64,000 nucleotides of DNA from Brasenia schreberi (GCA_036023115.1 JAYKKT010000088.1:1287501-1351500), one strand, 5' to 3'. Numbered from the stretch's first letter, positions 1 to 11,792 are shown. Notes: generated from the sequence alone by a model not told the origin. Numbers and translations: made by a program.

Positions 1-64
1 GGGTGACCGTGAGTTCGAAACCCAGGCCATATATACGGGCCTCGGCCTCCGGTTGTAACAAAAA
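1..64 (+). repeat. SINE fragment (family S2) at window edge
   Basis: The left edge starts inside a tRNA-derived SINE. A box-B-like motif (GTGAGTTCGAAACCC) is followed by the family's body (CGGCCTCC) and the TTGTAAC-plus-A tail. Copies of the same family recur in both orientations through the window (for example 8078-8182 and 16204-16300). Confidence 0.6.
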
Positions 65-99
65 CACCAATAGGGAACCAAACTGCACTACCCCATGAC

Positions 100-484
100 C
101 AATGGCGGATCTACATTAGGCGAGGTGGGATGACAACCTCACCTTAAATTCAGAAAAAACCAATGAAAAGGTTAAAGGGGATGATTGAATCCATGACCAC
201 TATACATAGTTCGCTCCACCCCACAAAAAATTCTAGATCCGTTACTATCCATGACAGCCTGAGGCTGTATAGAGCCATAATCCATGGCCACTATGCATAC
301 TTCGCCCCACCCCACGAAAAATTATAAATCCGCTACCGTCCATGACAGTCAGAGGCAGTTTAGAGACAGAATTCATGACCACTATACATAGTTCAACGTC
401 AAATGGTCGAATAGGCAGTTTGCCCCACCCCAGAAAAAGTTCTAATTCCGCCACCGCCTATGACAGCCAAAGGCTGTCTAGAGC
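100..484. repeat. Dispersed element with three tandem ~90-110 bp units
   Basis: Three imperfect direct units (about 192-282, 283-373, 374-484) each contain a CCATGACCACTATACATAG-like segment, a CCACCCCA segment and a CCATGACAGCC segment. The same consensus (GTGGGGTGGGGCGAACT, GGATTCAATTGT, CGGATCTAGAA) reappears in the opposite orientation near 14290 and 21445. No coding potential is seen. A non-autonomous DNA transposon is likely, but I could not fix its ends. Confidence 0.5.
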
Positions 485-503
485 CAGCAACTACAAACTA
501 ATA

Positions 504-653
504 CAACAACAACAACAACAAAGCCTTTTCCCATACTAGACGGGGTCGGCTATATGGATTCTTTGTTTCCACATATCCCTATCCTGTGCCATGTTAGCAG
601 TTAACTCATAATAAGCTAGATCATTCTTTATTGTTTATTTCCAACATTTAACT
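504..653 (-). mobile_element. 5'-truncated RTE LINE, 150 bp, with target-site duplication
   Basis: The antisense 3' end of the RTE LINE (CAA-repeat tail, then AAGCCTTTTCCCATACTAGA and following sequence) is bounded by a perfect 14-bp direct repeat ACTACAAACTAATA at 490-503 and 654-667. This is the product expected of target-primed reverse transcription that stopped early. The inserted part matches the final 150 bp of the full element at 53243-56526. Confidence 0.85.
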
Positions 654-699
654 ACTACAAACTAATAGTTAATAAAAAAATTAAATTAATCATGCTAAA

Positions 700-1040
700 T
701 TGAAATTGATAATTAATTAAGCACCAACTTCATCTTCACCATTGACCATGCAAAAATAATAATGATAAAATCCAAGAAAAAACTGGTAAGAGTCTGCGAA
801 TAAAGCAATTTCTATGTACACAAGTAGCAAGTCCAACGGTGAGACTGGGAAGTAGGCGCCTCTGGTTTGACTAAGTGTGCCCAACTCAGGTACAAGGCCA
901 ACTTTGAGTCCTATCAATCAAACTGAAGACAATAAAACCAGCCAAACCTTCCTTTATTTATCCTACTCTACCTACTTTAGCGACCCCCCCCCCCTTCCTT
1001 TTTGTGCTGAACAAGGGTATAATTTTTTGATCCCAACACT
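700..1040. other. Non-coding stretch without recognised feature
   Basis: No gene, RNA or known repeat is recognised. A C-run lies near 985-993. Short open frames here lack family signatures or splice context. Confidence 0.4.
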
Positions 1041-1042
1041 AA

Positions 1043-1362
1043 AGCATGATCTAAACATGATCGGTTCGGAACCGGCTAGACAATTTTCACTACAATACCC
1101 AACGGGAGACAACCCAGTTCGGTTTTGATTCCACCTTGGGTGGAACTAGAATGGAACCAGTGGTTTCAAAGTGACAGTTCCGTATAAATTTTTTAAATTT
1201 TTTTCCAAATTTTCAAAATTCTTTAATGCTTTTTTCCTTGTTTCAGATGGTTTTGGGCTCAAACCGGATCCTGGAATGGAATCGGTCTGACCCAGTTTGG
1301 TTCTGATTCTTGGTTCCAAGAAAACCGAAACGCCGGCTCCATTTTATCCAAAACAGGCCATG
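1043..1362. repeat. GGTTC-rich MITE-like repeat
   Basis: Both ends carry related inverted termini (TAAACATGATCGGTT near 1052; the complement of TAGACATGGCCTGTT near 1350) with many GGTTC/GAACC motifs inside and an AT-rich centre. Similar blocks occur at 1974-2346, 3090-3445 and 5425-5605. Such subterminal repeat arrays suit non-autonomous hAT elements. No target duplication was identified. Confidence 0.45.
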
Positions 1363-1489
1363 TCTAAGGGAAATCGTTTTTAAAATTTTTATTGTTTAAA
1401 TTAGTATGTTCATATTCTAATCTTAAACAATGTATAGTAACTATTAAAATGCTGATCAAAACCAAGGCTGGAAATTTAGTATTTTGGTT

Positions 1490-1880
1490 CAGTGTTCGTA
1501 TCGTGTCATGTCATTTCGTGTTTATCTCAAAAGCAGGTCAATCAAACAGGAATTGTCTCTTGTCGTGTCTAGCAAGACCCAGGACTGGAGCCCTCTTGCC
1601 GGCCGTCGATAACCGATCTACGGCCTTGCGTAGTTCAACCAGTTTTAAGAATGGCTCAATTCGTAACAGTGACAGGCAAAGCTAAGGGTTCTTACATTTC
1701 AGTGTTGTTCTTGAGTTTAGTGTCGGGTTTTCGGGTCATACCGATCATGAGAACTTTCTTTGTATTGTGCCAACACAAACACGAAATATAAGGTAGACCC
1801 TTATATGAATGTAAAATTATTTTCGGGTCATGTTCATGTTGGGTTTTGTTATCGTGTCAAAAACTGCTACCTAGTCTTTC
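1490..1880. repeat. Dispersed 'CACGA/TCGTG' repeat, copy 1
   Basis: Motifs such as TCGTGTCATGTCATTTCGTG and CAACACAAACACGAAATA occur through this block. The same vocabulary, complemented, forms blocks at 27000-27150 and 30140-30375. No open frame of note. The family is unidentified. Confidence 0.4.
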
Positions 1881-1890
1881 CTTCTTCTTC

Positions 1891-1971
1891 TTGGTACAGT
1901 AGGGAGGCCGAAGCCAGATGACCCTCCTGGTGTCGAACTCATGACCTAAGTCGACTCCCTAGTCTGGTAAG
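1891..1971 (-). repeat. SINE (family S2), antisense
   Basis: Read on the minus strand this has a box-A-like start (near CCAGACTAGGGAG), a box-B-like GTCATGAGTTCGACACC and the GGCTTCGGCCTCC body. The 3' tail is degraded. Confidence 0.6.
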
Positions 1972-1973
1972 CT

Positions 1974-2346
1974 TAGGGTTATTCATGGTTGGGCTCTAAC
2001 CTCGACCTCAAACCAAACAGTTAGTCTCAGTTCTTTACTTTTAGAGAGCCAAACCAAACTGTCTATGGCCAGAACCGACTCGCATATTCCGGTTTAGTTT
2101 GGTTTTGAACCATGGTTCTACTTATTTATGGATTTTGCTAAATATATTATACCATCAGATTATCTGGATCTATGATCCATATTTTATACCCATATGATGT
2201 TATAAAACTTATATATATATATAATACGATTCTGTTCTGTTTGCTTCAAACGGTTCGGTTCCAACACTGAAACCGTGAACCGAACCACCAGTTTTTTTTC
2301 CTGCTGGAACCCAACCAAACCGGCAGCCGTTCCATGAACACTCCTA
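1974..2346. mobile_element. Non-autonomous hAT-like MITE, 373 bp
   Basis: The ends form an imperfect 15-bp inverted repeat: TAGGGTTATTCATGG at 1974-1988 and CCATGAACACTCCTA at 2332-2346. Flanking 8-mers GGTAAGCT and AGTGAGCT agree at 6 of 8 positions, the length of a hAT target duplication. The interior is rich in GGTTTGGTT/AACCGAACC. No coding region is present. Confidence 0.6.
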
Positions 2347-5058
2347 AGTGAGCTATATTAACGTAGCTTAGTTTATTATCTTCTTTCTGTTTGTGAGGTA
2401 TGGTGTGTGTGTGTGTGTGCGTGCATGCACGGGTGTGTGTAATGTGGGACTACTGCATTCTAATTATGAGGCTTAAGGGAGGGATCATAAAATATGAAGA
2501 GGGGGGACGTGCCATATGATTTGCATGGATACGCAGAATGTCTCATACGGAAAGAAAATACGAAAATAGGAAAATGGGGGGTCCCTTCCCTAGGGGTGTG
2601 AAACCTTCGTCATACAGAGGACGAGGGGGAACAAGAAAATCATGGCAAGATTTGTTTCTTTAGAGCTGTATCTTACTTGCACAATTATTTGATGCTACAA
2701 CTTCACATAATACCAATTTTAATTCTGAAAGTTTTAATATAATACATATATATATATATATAAGGAGAGAGAGAGAGAGAGAGGAGAGAGGTTAGTCCAT
2801 GCACACACCCATATATGCTTAAAAATACTTAATGATATCAATCGGCCAAAAAACTAGTTATTGGATCTTACCCACCACTTATATCACTTGCTCATATTCG
2901 ACCATTGCTTTGTTAAGACATCAACTTCATACTTTTTCAAAACCTCTTTAAAAAATTTAAATTACATTCATTATAACAAAAAGTAATGAGTAGACATGTT
3001 AGGAGTGGCTTGGATCCTTTTTTCATGTGTGTGTGTGCACATGAGCGTGCACACGCACTGTGTTGTGTATTGACATTTTTTCATTCTGGGTAAACCAGAA
3101 CCGACAACTTGGAATTGCATGTTTCAGTTAGCTCGAAACCTGGAACTATAATCGAACTGGCCTAGGGCTGGTTTTGGTTCTAGTTTTGGAACTAGTGGTT
3201 TTTAGGCAATTCCAGTTTGAGTTTGAAATTGCTCCGATAATTTATTTTAAAAAGTTTAAGAAATTTTTTAATACAAGAATCAGCAATTTGGAGCCACCTA
3301 TTCCTGTTTATTTCAGTCTGATTTTATAAAAGGTGAAACTGGAAGTAAACCGAGTGGTTCCTGATTTGTGCTGGGTTTAGCTGGTTCCTGGCCTGATTCG
3401 GTTTGGGGCGAAACGGTCGAGCCAGTTAAGAACCGGTCATGTCTATGTGTGTATGTCTGTATGTTGTCATTGTGCGCCTTGTAAGGCTGCAAATGAAGCT
3501 GAATAAACTAAACAACTCTTGCTGAGTTCATTTTCTATGTGAACGAACCAAGCTAGTTTCTAGCCAAACAGCCTGTGTTGGAACATGTTGAAGAATGGCT
3601 TGACATTCTTCTATTAGCAAGGCTGGTAGAATTGAGTGAACTTAATAATCTTAAATGAAATGGCACTTGCCAACATTTTTACCACTAAATTGTTTGTTGA
3701 ACAAGGCAATTGAGTGGTTTCGAGATACCATCTTAATGAAGATCGGAATGTTTGGACATGTCCGGCCACTCATACTCACCGGATTATTTTGCCGTCAACT
3801 TTATCATTGACATCTTAGGTAAGCTATCTTGAGGTGATACAACTGCCTCGCACAGAACATAGAAGGAGAAATACAAATCATGATTAAACCGTCGGTTCCA
3901 GTTTACCCAGAATCGAACATGTCTAGTTGAACTGTCGACTTTGACATAGAGATCTTCGCAATGTATCTTGATGTGATACAATTGCCTCGCACAAAATGCA
4001 GAGAAAAAAGTAGAGCTCATGGTTAAACCATCAACGAAGGGAGAGCTTCAAGTCACTTCCTAAACTGGCAATTGCGAAGCCAACGTATTGGCAATTTGGT
4101 GTCTGTAGGACGTCTCACAGAAAGCAATAACTATAGAAACACATGTATTCTTCACTTTAAGACAAAAGAGGAAGGTCGGACAGGGTTTACTTATACGTCA
4201 TCTAGCTGCGAAAAAGGTGACTGAGCTCAGGTTTTGGCAAAGTCGACGACGACCACGACGACGACGACGAAAGCAACTTGTAAACAGGTCAAGCCATTTT
4301 CTTCATGCAGCGCCTAACATGCAAGAGGGTTGTGTTCTTTTCATATTCAACAACCACATTAGCTTTCAAACCATGATGCATGATAGGGTGCATCCTCGTG
4401 CCTCCTGTAGTGGGACTGGACCTCCTGGATGAGAGCAACTTGTAAATGGGTGTTCATCGCGTAGTGAGGATTAGATTTTCACAAGAATTTTCTTGTTAAT
4501 TCAATAAAGAGGATTATTGAGTCATTGCTTCCACATGATCATTCCTTGAATTCAATCCTTGGAGAGTAGACTGGTCGAGTTCCGGCCGGAACTCATCGTT
4601 AAGGGTGTTCTTCATATAAGATTTTAGACACGAAAACCCAAACACCTCATTCTCTCTCGTGTTATTATCTTGTTTTGCATCAAAACCCAAGCATCAATAC
4701 TGCTTCATCATTCCTTCGAAATATGGCTGGAAGTCGATATGAGTCTAGGCTTTCAGTGCTGGTACCATGGGCCTACCACCACAAATCAAACACACTTTCA
4801 GTGGCTGATTTGAGGTGAAAATTGAGAGGTTTGCCTTTGTTATGAATATTTCAACTTTCGAATTATCGACTGGTCTAGCACATATGGTTCAAGACAATTC
4901 CATGGTTCGAGGTGGGAGACCCACCACCAGTCCCCCTACAAGAACAAGACAAACTTCGCTAGCTTATCATTGAAAAGCAGAGACTTTGGTTGGTTTAAGA
5001 GGATACCAATAGCAAATGCCAATGGTGGTTCATGATCAGTGCACTTTGGGCAATGAAC
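2347..5058. other. Intergenic DNA with GGTTC-rich repeat at 3090-3445
   Basis: No gene is recognised. It contains GT repeats (2401-2421), an AT tract (2746-2762) followed by GA repeats (2765-2787), a GGTTC-rich block at 3090-3445 whose right end (AACCGGTCATGTCTA, 3431-3445) matches the termini at 1043-1362, and a CGA-trinucleotide run near 4241-4271. The arginine-rich open frame at 4217-4432 is a by-product of that run. Confidence 0.45.
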
Positions 5059-5071
5059 GAGGCCTTCATTT

Positions 5072-5182
5072 TTTTTTTGTTACAAGAGGAGGCTGAAGCC
5101 TTACACACCCACCCACACATGCACCCTCTCGGAGTCGAACACCCCACCAGCAGAAATGGCGGCACTATAGTACTCTGCCTTT
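5072..5182 (-). repeat. SINE (family S1), antisense, with target-site duplication
   Basis: An oligo-T and GTTACAAGAGGAGGCTGAAG start marks the 3' end of the antisense SINE; it then runs through a box-B complement (GGAGTCGAAC). A 13-bp near-perfect direct repeat (GAGGCCTTCATTT at 5059-5071, GAAGCCTTCATTT at 5183-5195) brackets it. The unit is about 111 bp. Confidence 0.75.
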
Positions 5183-5424
5183 GAAGCCTTCATTTAAAGT
5201 ATCAAGTGAATGCATGAGATCCTTTGCTCTGAACTGCTTAGCTGCTTCCTTTGTTAAGTTGCAAAGCGAGTGCGCACCATAGTTGCAGAAAGCGCCGGCC
5301 TAGCCACAAAGGAGCCCTTCAGAGGTGGGAACCGTAAGTTATTGGGCGGCCACTTTCCTCTCAAAACTAGTAAAAGTTGTGCTTCCTATTGCTCTTCCCC
5401 CTTGCTCCCTACTCCATCTTAGAT

Positions 5425-5605
5425 ATGGCGAGTTCGGAATCAGCTGGCAGTTCCAACAGGAACCAAACCGGAACTAGCAGTTCCAACCATCAGTTTAATA
5501 TTTTTAAATTTGAGTTTTCTAGTTCTTGACGGTTTAGGGCTCAAACCAGAACCGGCTTGGTTTGGATTTGGTTTTGGTTCACACTTTTAAGAAAGCCAGA
5601 ACCAA
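5425..5605. repeat. GGTTC-rich repeat block
   Basis: Dense CGGAACTAGCAGTTCC, CAGAACCGGC and GGTTTTGGTTC motifs flank an AT-rich centre, the same design as the blocks at 1043-1362 and 3090-3445. Ends were not determined. Confidence 0.4.
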
Positions 5606-7033
5606 TGGTTTGGAAATATAAATATATAAAGAATGATAGGGTCCTCTGGATGACATATCCTCAAAATCATGACCGTTTGATCAATAGTGAGGATTGTTAA
5701 TTTGTTGTCAAATCTCTCGTTTTGCAGTGGACTCCAGCAATGCCAACATTTTGAATATGAGTTTTGTGGATGTGAAATACAAATATGCCTCACCCAAAGT
5801 CTCACCCCAAAAGAATTCTTGAGTCCGCCACTGTTTGTGTCTATTGGTTAAATTCGCAGCAGTTGTCTCCGCAGGACTCAAGTTAGCCGAGATGAATACA
5901 TCAGCTAGGTGCAATGGTTGGGAGAACAAGAGGATATCTCTTTTAAGTTATTTTTTGAAGGTTGTGATCAGATGGTTAGGATTGTAATATTGAAAAGAAC
6001 TTAGAGTCTACACCGAAATCCCACTAAGATCTTACAATTTGAGATCCTGCACTTCAAATTTTCAGCATTTAGGGGATCATAAGATCAAAGGATTTCAAGA
6101 TATAAATCGGAATTTCAACAACTATAAAGAAAACAATTAAGCATAATCTTGCCTTTCTAATCAATCAAGTGCATCTCCTCAAGTCTAAAACCTGTGCTGC
6201 AACTCAGAAATTAACAGAGGGAGTTGCTAGCAGCAGACCTCATTCTCTCACTTGGTTCTATTTAAGAAACACTGAGGTGATCATTCATGTGTACAAAGTG
6301 GGCACTTTTCATGAAACGGATTTACAAGTTCACAAAGATTTTGCAGAAAGCTAATACTAATCCCAGAAGTTCACAGCTGACTGGCAACTTTGCCACAAAA
6401 ATGGTACATTATTATTGTGTTGTAAATTATGCCTACTCCGGGACTAGTCCATCAATTGATGAGAAGAATTGAAACAAATTGGGAGCAAGGGAATGAACAA
6501 ATCCTAAAGTTATAATCTAGTGACATGCATATGGGTTTGGACTTGCTGTTTATGAGAAACATGTGAGTGATGGATCATTGAAATTTTAATTTAAAAAGTA
6601 AAAAATGCATGTATACTTTTTCCAAGTTTAATGTATTCATACGCATTTCTTTTTTTGCGTGATGAATTCAAATTTCAAAGGTTGAGATTTGCTTGAATAT
6701 GATAAGACCTAAGTGTGCTAACATATATCAGGTATATATATACACATATATGTATATATATGCATATGCATATACATATACACATATATATATTCCTTAT
6801 ATACAAAAAAGAGAAGCAAGAAAGTACTCTTACTACTAACTGAAAAAGCAAATACAAAAACACAGCTTCCAACAAGTTTCAGAAAGGCAATGATCATATA
6901 GCTGAGACCATAACAAATTTAGTATTATATACCATGTTGATACAGTTGTTCATCCAGAAAATAATGAAAGCACCCACATAATCTCAGAAACAGATATTAA
7001 TGTCCAAAAGATGCCATGGCACAAAGAGCAATA
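5606..7033. other. Intergenic DNA, no gene recognised
   Basis: No family-level similarity is recognised in the short open frames. An alternating TA/CATATA tract lies at about 6724-6790. Confidence 0.4.
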
Positions 7034-7127
7034 GCACACCTCGGTCGCTTTACAAGTCCAAGGTCATGAGTTTGATACCCGGCGCACGCATTTGGCTCCA
7101 GCCTCCCAATTGTTCAAAAAAAAAAAG
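7034..7127 (+). repeat. SINE (family S2)
   Basis: Box-B-like AGGTCATGAGTTTGATACCC is followed by the GGCTCCAGCCTCCCAATTGT body and an A-tail of about 10. The head is box-A-like but degenerate (CACCTCGGTCGC). Confidence 0.6.
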
Positions 7128-8077
7128 TTTGCCATGAAAAGCATCGTGCATGGAGGCATATCTGAAGCCTGATGTTCTTTTTCTTACATTAAATTTAACT
7201 TCTTAATTCTATTGCAGAAAGTTCATCAAAATGCCGCTTGAAGGACACAGCAATATTAGTGTATCAAAATCTGCTCTACTCGTTATGATCTCATACTAAT
7301 CTGACTTTTTCTTGATTCATGAACACCACTTGCAAATAGAATGAAGTGTTAATGTGTTGCAGTTCTCTCACTGTTTACATATTTAAACTCAAGCTTTTCA
7401 TTGATCCAAACCAAAAGGTAGCCTTGGAGGATTTCAAATCTGTTCCTTAATAAGAATTCGAGACTAGCTTCGTAAGCAGGATAAAAAAGAACAGTTCATG
7501 TCTTTTACTAATTGTTGTTGGTGGAAAATTTATTTTGCAAGCCATAAAATTTTCATTCAATTTTGAAATTGAGAGCAGAAAGGCAGAAAGAAGGAGCAGG
7601 TGAGGCCTGTGGCCCAACATGAAGGCTATATGATGGACCTCACCTGGTCTCTTCTCACAGTTTGTCTGGCATTTCCGTGTCTATTCTTTCTAACAAAACA
7701 TTATTTCGCTTGATCAAACACTGGACAAAATTGCCAATCTCTTGAATGCCCACTGAACCTGTTCAGGATTTCAGACATTGATGTGATCATGTGTGCTCCA
7801 CGATTCAAACACGTCCTTGGTCAGTGCTTATCATTTGTTTCTGTCGTCTTCGTGGAATTCCCACCAAAGTTCTTCAACTAGATCTTTATTATTGAAGCTG
7901 ATATACTCTGCATCAACGGAATTGGAACTCACAGTCTTGGAGTGCAGAGTTTCTGTGTCAAACTGTCAGCATTTATGGTATGTCAAAAGTAAAGAGCATA
8001 ATCTATTAAACCCAGGAATTATTATCTAATATTTCCTAATGGAGTGTCGATTCCAAACCTAAATAGGTTCCTTTTAT

Positions 8078-8182
8078 TTGGGTTACAATGAGGAGGCCGA
8101 TGCCTGGTATGCATGCCTCAGGTATTGAACTCACGACCTGTAAAATAATGAGTCGATTCCCCTGACCAGGTGAGATAGCTCT
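8078..8182 (-). repeat. SINE (family S2), antisense, with A and B boxes
   Basis: One of the best-preserved copies. Minus-strand order is box A (AGCTATCTCACCTGGTCAGG), box B (CAGGTCGTGAGTTCAATACC), the GGCATCGGCCTCCTCATTGT body, then TAACCC. The spacing of the boxes suits an internal RNA polymerase III promoter of tRNA origin. Confidence 0.7.
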
Positions 8183-8274
8183 GATCGGGGAACGTAAATA
8201 CTTTTGGTAACTAGCTTTCATTTCATACAGCATTTAGCTCTTTCTTATATGGTGATCTTTGATATTTCTTCCAT

Positions 8275-8660
8275 TTCCTGTCCTTAAAATAACAGGCTGC
8301 TATTCCCCAAGAGTTCACATTGACCGGAAGGTTTGAAACCTCGATATCGGCTCTTCGCCACCTTGAGCTCTATTATCTCCCAGGGGTTGGGCTGTTCACC
8401 CATTAAAACGGCAAGTAAGCTGGGTTCAGAATGTCGTGAGATAGTTCGATTCATATCTCGAACGTAAGAGCATTCAAAGGACCTTTCCTTATTACGAGAG
8501 AACCGAAGACACCTCTGGTATATCTACCAGTGATTGATAGTTAAGTGTGAAGTGGATAACTGTTAAAGCCTCTAAATAGTAAGTCCACCTGAAGATGAGT
8601 GCTCTCCTATTACCACTTTTCACCAGACTCTTACAGCACAGTTAGAGACAGCATTGTCTA
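8275..8660 (+). pseudogene. Plastid 23S rRNA 3' end transferred to the nucleus (NUPT), decayed
   Basis: The run AACAGGCTGCTATTCCCCAA, CCTCGATATCGGCTCTTCGC, GGTTGGGCTGTTCACCCATT, GCTGGGTTCAGAATGTCGTG and AGATGAGTGCTCTCC follows, in order, the last domain of bacterial/plastid 23S rRNA including the sarcin-ricin neighbourhood (TTATTACGAGAG). The tail (ACAGCACAGTTAGAGACAGC) matches the sequence after the 23S gene toward 4.5S in plastid operons. Compared with the plastid sequence as I know it, most changes look like C-to-T or G-to-A, as expected for inserted organelle DNA decaying by cytosine deamination. It has small indels and cannot be functional. A mitochondrial source fits less well in the stretch around GAGCATTCAAAGGACCTTTC. 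Confidence 0.85.
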
Positions 8661-8753
8661 TACTTTTTACATGCTGCAAGATCATTTCTTTCTCTTCTTT
8701 TTTTCATGACAGAAGTGCACTGCCGTTAAACATTATCATGTTCATCATCATTA

Positions 8754-8886
8754 TTATTACAAATAATAACTAAGCTTTTTTCCATACTAAATAGAGTCGG
8801 CTACATGAATTTACTATTATTATTACAAATAACAATAATTAACTCTTTTCTCGTACTAAATAAAGTCGGTTGTATGAATTTTTTAT
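8754..8886 (-). repeat. RTE LINE 3' tails, two tandem copies of ~66 bp
   Basis: The antisense LINE terminus (ACTAAGCTTTTTTCCATACT, then GTCGGCTACATGAATT) appears twice, 66 bp apart, with ATT-repeat spacers. This is either a tandem duplication of one stub or two insertions at nearly the same place. Confidence 0.7.
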
Positions 8887-9689
8887 TATTAACATTATTA
8901 TTGTGGATGTTGTTATTATTCCTCCTCGAACACAACACAAGGTGGTGGTTCTGACTTGTGTAATGTTGGCGGGCCGCATAGTACCCGATTGGCGTCCCTC
9001 CCTAGACAGTGGGTGCCAAGAGTTCAAAAATCAGCAATATGAAATATATGAACAGAACCCGATGCATAATCCATCCATTGCACATTTGGTCTCAGATTCT
9101 TTTTCACCAAAAAGAGAGAAAGAAACAACGATCCAAATAGCATACGTAACTTGCGCAAAATAAGTAGGAAAGTTTTTTTTTTCAAGCAAACTGGCTAGGA
9201 CACTCTCCCTTCAACCCATGCTGATTTGAGCTTATACATAGAATATTCGATGCCCATACGACCACCCGTGTTTGGTAGAGAGGCTCCATCTTACCGTCGT
9301 AAAGGTACTCAAATTGGATTAGTGATCGACTTTTAGGTTTTATCGTAGAGCTATTTTAATGTATGATAAGGCTGTCACTCTTAAATCTACTTAAACATTT
9401 TCACTATTCAATGGATTTAATTATAAATTTTAAAAAAGTTTGAAAAGTACAATAGTGATATATATAAAAAAACTTAATGATGCCTTCATCCATCCATGTC
9501 AGCCTATTACTTTTTGGTGATAATGTGTAATTTAAAAAAGTTTAAGGGCTTATAAAAAAGGATAAAGGATAATATTATTATACTCATACTTTTGAAAAAC
9601 TATATTTGGTCGTGAAGGGAGACACCCTCTCATGTCAGATTATAGCAGTTGATATGTACCGTTAATGCGATTACATGAATGATACATAT
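8887..9689. other. Intergenic DNA, no gene recognised
   Basis: No recognised gene. A possible SINE remnant with a box-B-like AGAGTTCAAAAATC lies near 9000-9110 but lacks a clear tail. Confidence 0.35.
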
Positions 9690-9800
9690 TGAACTACCCG
9701 TCAATATCAATACGAGAATTAATACCATTTAATACACTTGATTAAATGTGATGCGAGATGAGTGCCTTTATTACCACCATCTGATTAATCATATAGACGA
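9690..9800. repeat. Dispersed repeat shared with 25290-25532 and 35735-35795
   Basis: The words TCAATATCAATACGAGAAT and GATGAGTGCCTTTATTACCA match the 101-bp tandem unit at 25331-25532 and a copy near 35735. The element type is unknown. Confidence 0.45.
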
Positions 9801-9837
9801 TGAGCATGGGTAGTTGTGTAATAGCACCCACTCTCTC

Positions 9838-9981
<144 letters not shown>

Positions 9982-10270
9982 CACTAAAACTTGAATGGCA
10001 CGAAACCCCTTGAATTAGGGGCATATCTTTAAGGTAGGACCCTTTTTATGGTGAGACTAATAACGGATGTGACTGCATATTCAAATCCCACAAGTACTGA
10101 ATATTCTAAGCATCGGTATCATGTGTACATAGATTGCTTAGTGATTGGTGGCAAAGAAGGTACCCGATCGCCCTTCACTTGTGAGGAAATAGAGCAGTTC
10201 CCTCTCATATTCGAAATCTAAAGGTAACAAATTCAAAGAGAGGAAATTTTCCTAAAATGAAGACCTTTTC

Positions 10271-10362
10271 TTTGGTGTTGGAGGCAGAAGCAAGACGCAT
10301 CACGCGGGAATCGAGCTCACGACCTTTAATCTGTGAGTCTACACCCTAACCTGGTGAGCTAA
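10271..10362 (-). repeat. SINE (family S2), antisense
   Basis: Minus strand: box-A-like TTAGCTCACCAGGTTAGGG, then box-B-like AGGTCGTGAGCTCGATTCCC, then a GCTTCTGCCTCCAAC body. Confidence 0.65.
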
Positions 10363-10565
10363 TGTGAGGTACATGTGCGAAGGACATTCCCTCTCTACCA
10401 ACCAACCAAGATCATATTGAGGGAAACCGTAGAATGTTGAGTTCAAAAGGTTGTTGCCAGTGTGGAAAGGGAAGCATTAAAGGCACGCGTATGCATCATA
10501 CTTTCCTTGGAGGGGCAAAAGAACAAGGAATGTTGCATAGTGCCATGGTATTCTAGCATTAACAA

Positions 10566-10566
<1 letters not shown>

Positions 10567-10602
<36 letters not shown>

Positions 10603-10614
10603 ATATATATATAT

Positions 10615-10657
<43 letters not shown>

Positions 10658-10668
10658 TAGAGAGAGAG
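10567..10668. repeat. Self-complementary compound microsatellite
   Basis: The order (CT)n-(CTAT)n-(AT)n-(GATA)n-(GA)n makes the left half the reverse complement of the right half, so the whole ~100 bp could fold as one long hairpin. Confidence 0.9.
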
Positions 10669-11035
10669 GTTTAAACACATCTCAAACATGAACATACGAT
10701 TGATTATTGAAAGTTAAATTTAAAAAATAAAAAGTATTCAAGGGAATAAAGTTAACCTATAAAAAGTACACATATACTTTTTATTTTTAAATTAAGATTT
10801 CAATCATTCATCATAAAAAATGAATTATTGAAATTTATTTACTTTGCTATCACCTAAGTCTCTCTCTCACTATATATATAAGATATTCAAAAGGCGGGAC
10901 CAGATCCTAAGTGTGAAACCCTCATTTAAAGATCTTTGTGGGATCAAGGTTTTGATAGAATTTAATATCACAAGGATCCACTATTCTGTCTCTTGACTGC
11001 TTGGCTTTATTGCCGTAGACCATGTGAGCATGTAC

Positions 11036-11157
<122 letters not shown>

Positions 11158-11376
11158 CCATTCAGCCAACAAAAGTCTATAACCTGTTTCTCCTATCCAG
11201 AAGTTCAAATGTTTAATTTACCATATGAATAGATTTTATCAAATAGAGAAGCATCTTCATATTAAAGATAACTTTATTAATAAATAGAGGTACGGTAGGA
11301 TCTCAAAATCCTGACTCAAATGCATGCCATGATCTTATATCCTAGTTACCTGATGTGAACTCTGGTGGGACCCACA

Positions 11377-11410
<34 letters not shown>

Positions 11411-11683
11411 TTCATGCATGTGAAGAATTATGTATATGAAAATGCTTGCTTTTGAAAGATGTCTGGGTGTTAAGAAAAGCCACCGCATGTTTAATGGGGA
11501 AGTTGGTGTCGTGCAATTTTAAGTGGAAGCACTCGATGAGAATTGCGAACTTAATATTGATTCTCCATTTAATTATTACAGATTTTAAAAGTATGATATC
11601 TCTGCTATAATTGGGACGATAACCATTGGTGCTCCATTAATGAATCTCAGATTAGAATACGCTCATAAAAAAATCCACCACCA

Positions 11684-11792
11684 GCACCCGCTCAACGACG
11701 GCGCGCTCCACTGCTGTTGCTGTTGGTGGAGAGTGACTCCAAGAGGGTGCATATGTGCCTGTTAGTCTTCGACCTCCTCTTGTAACCCCCCA
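11684..11792 (+). repeat. SINE (family S1) with target-site duplication
   Basis: The head (CCGCTCAACGACGGCGCGCT) is box-A-like and GAGAGTGACTCC stands in for box B. The 3' end is CTCCTCTTGTAACCCCCC with A residues. A 17-bp direct repeat AAAAAAATCCACCACCA at 11667-11683 and 11793-11809 brackets the unit. Confidence 0.75.

Noticed and set aside
4217..4432. Arginine-rich small protein
   Set aside because: The RRRPRRRRR run comes from a CGA trinucleotide repeat and there is no supporting context.
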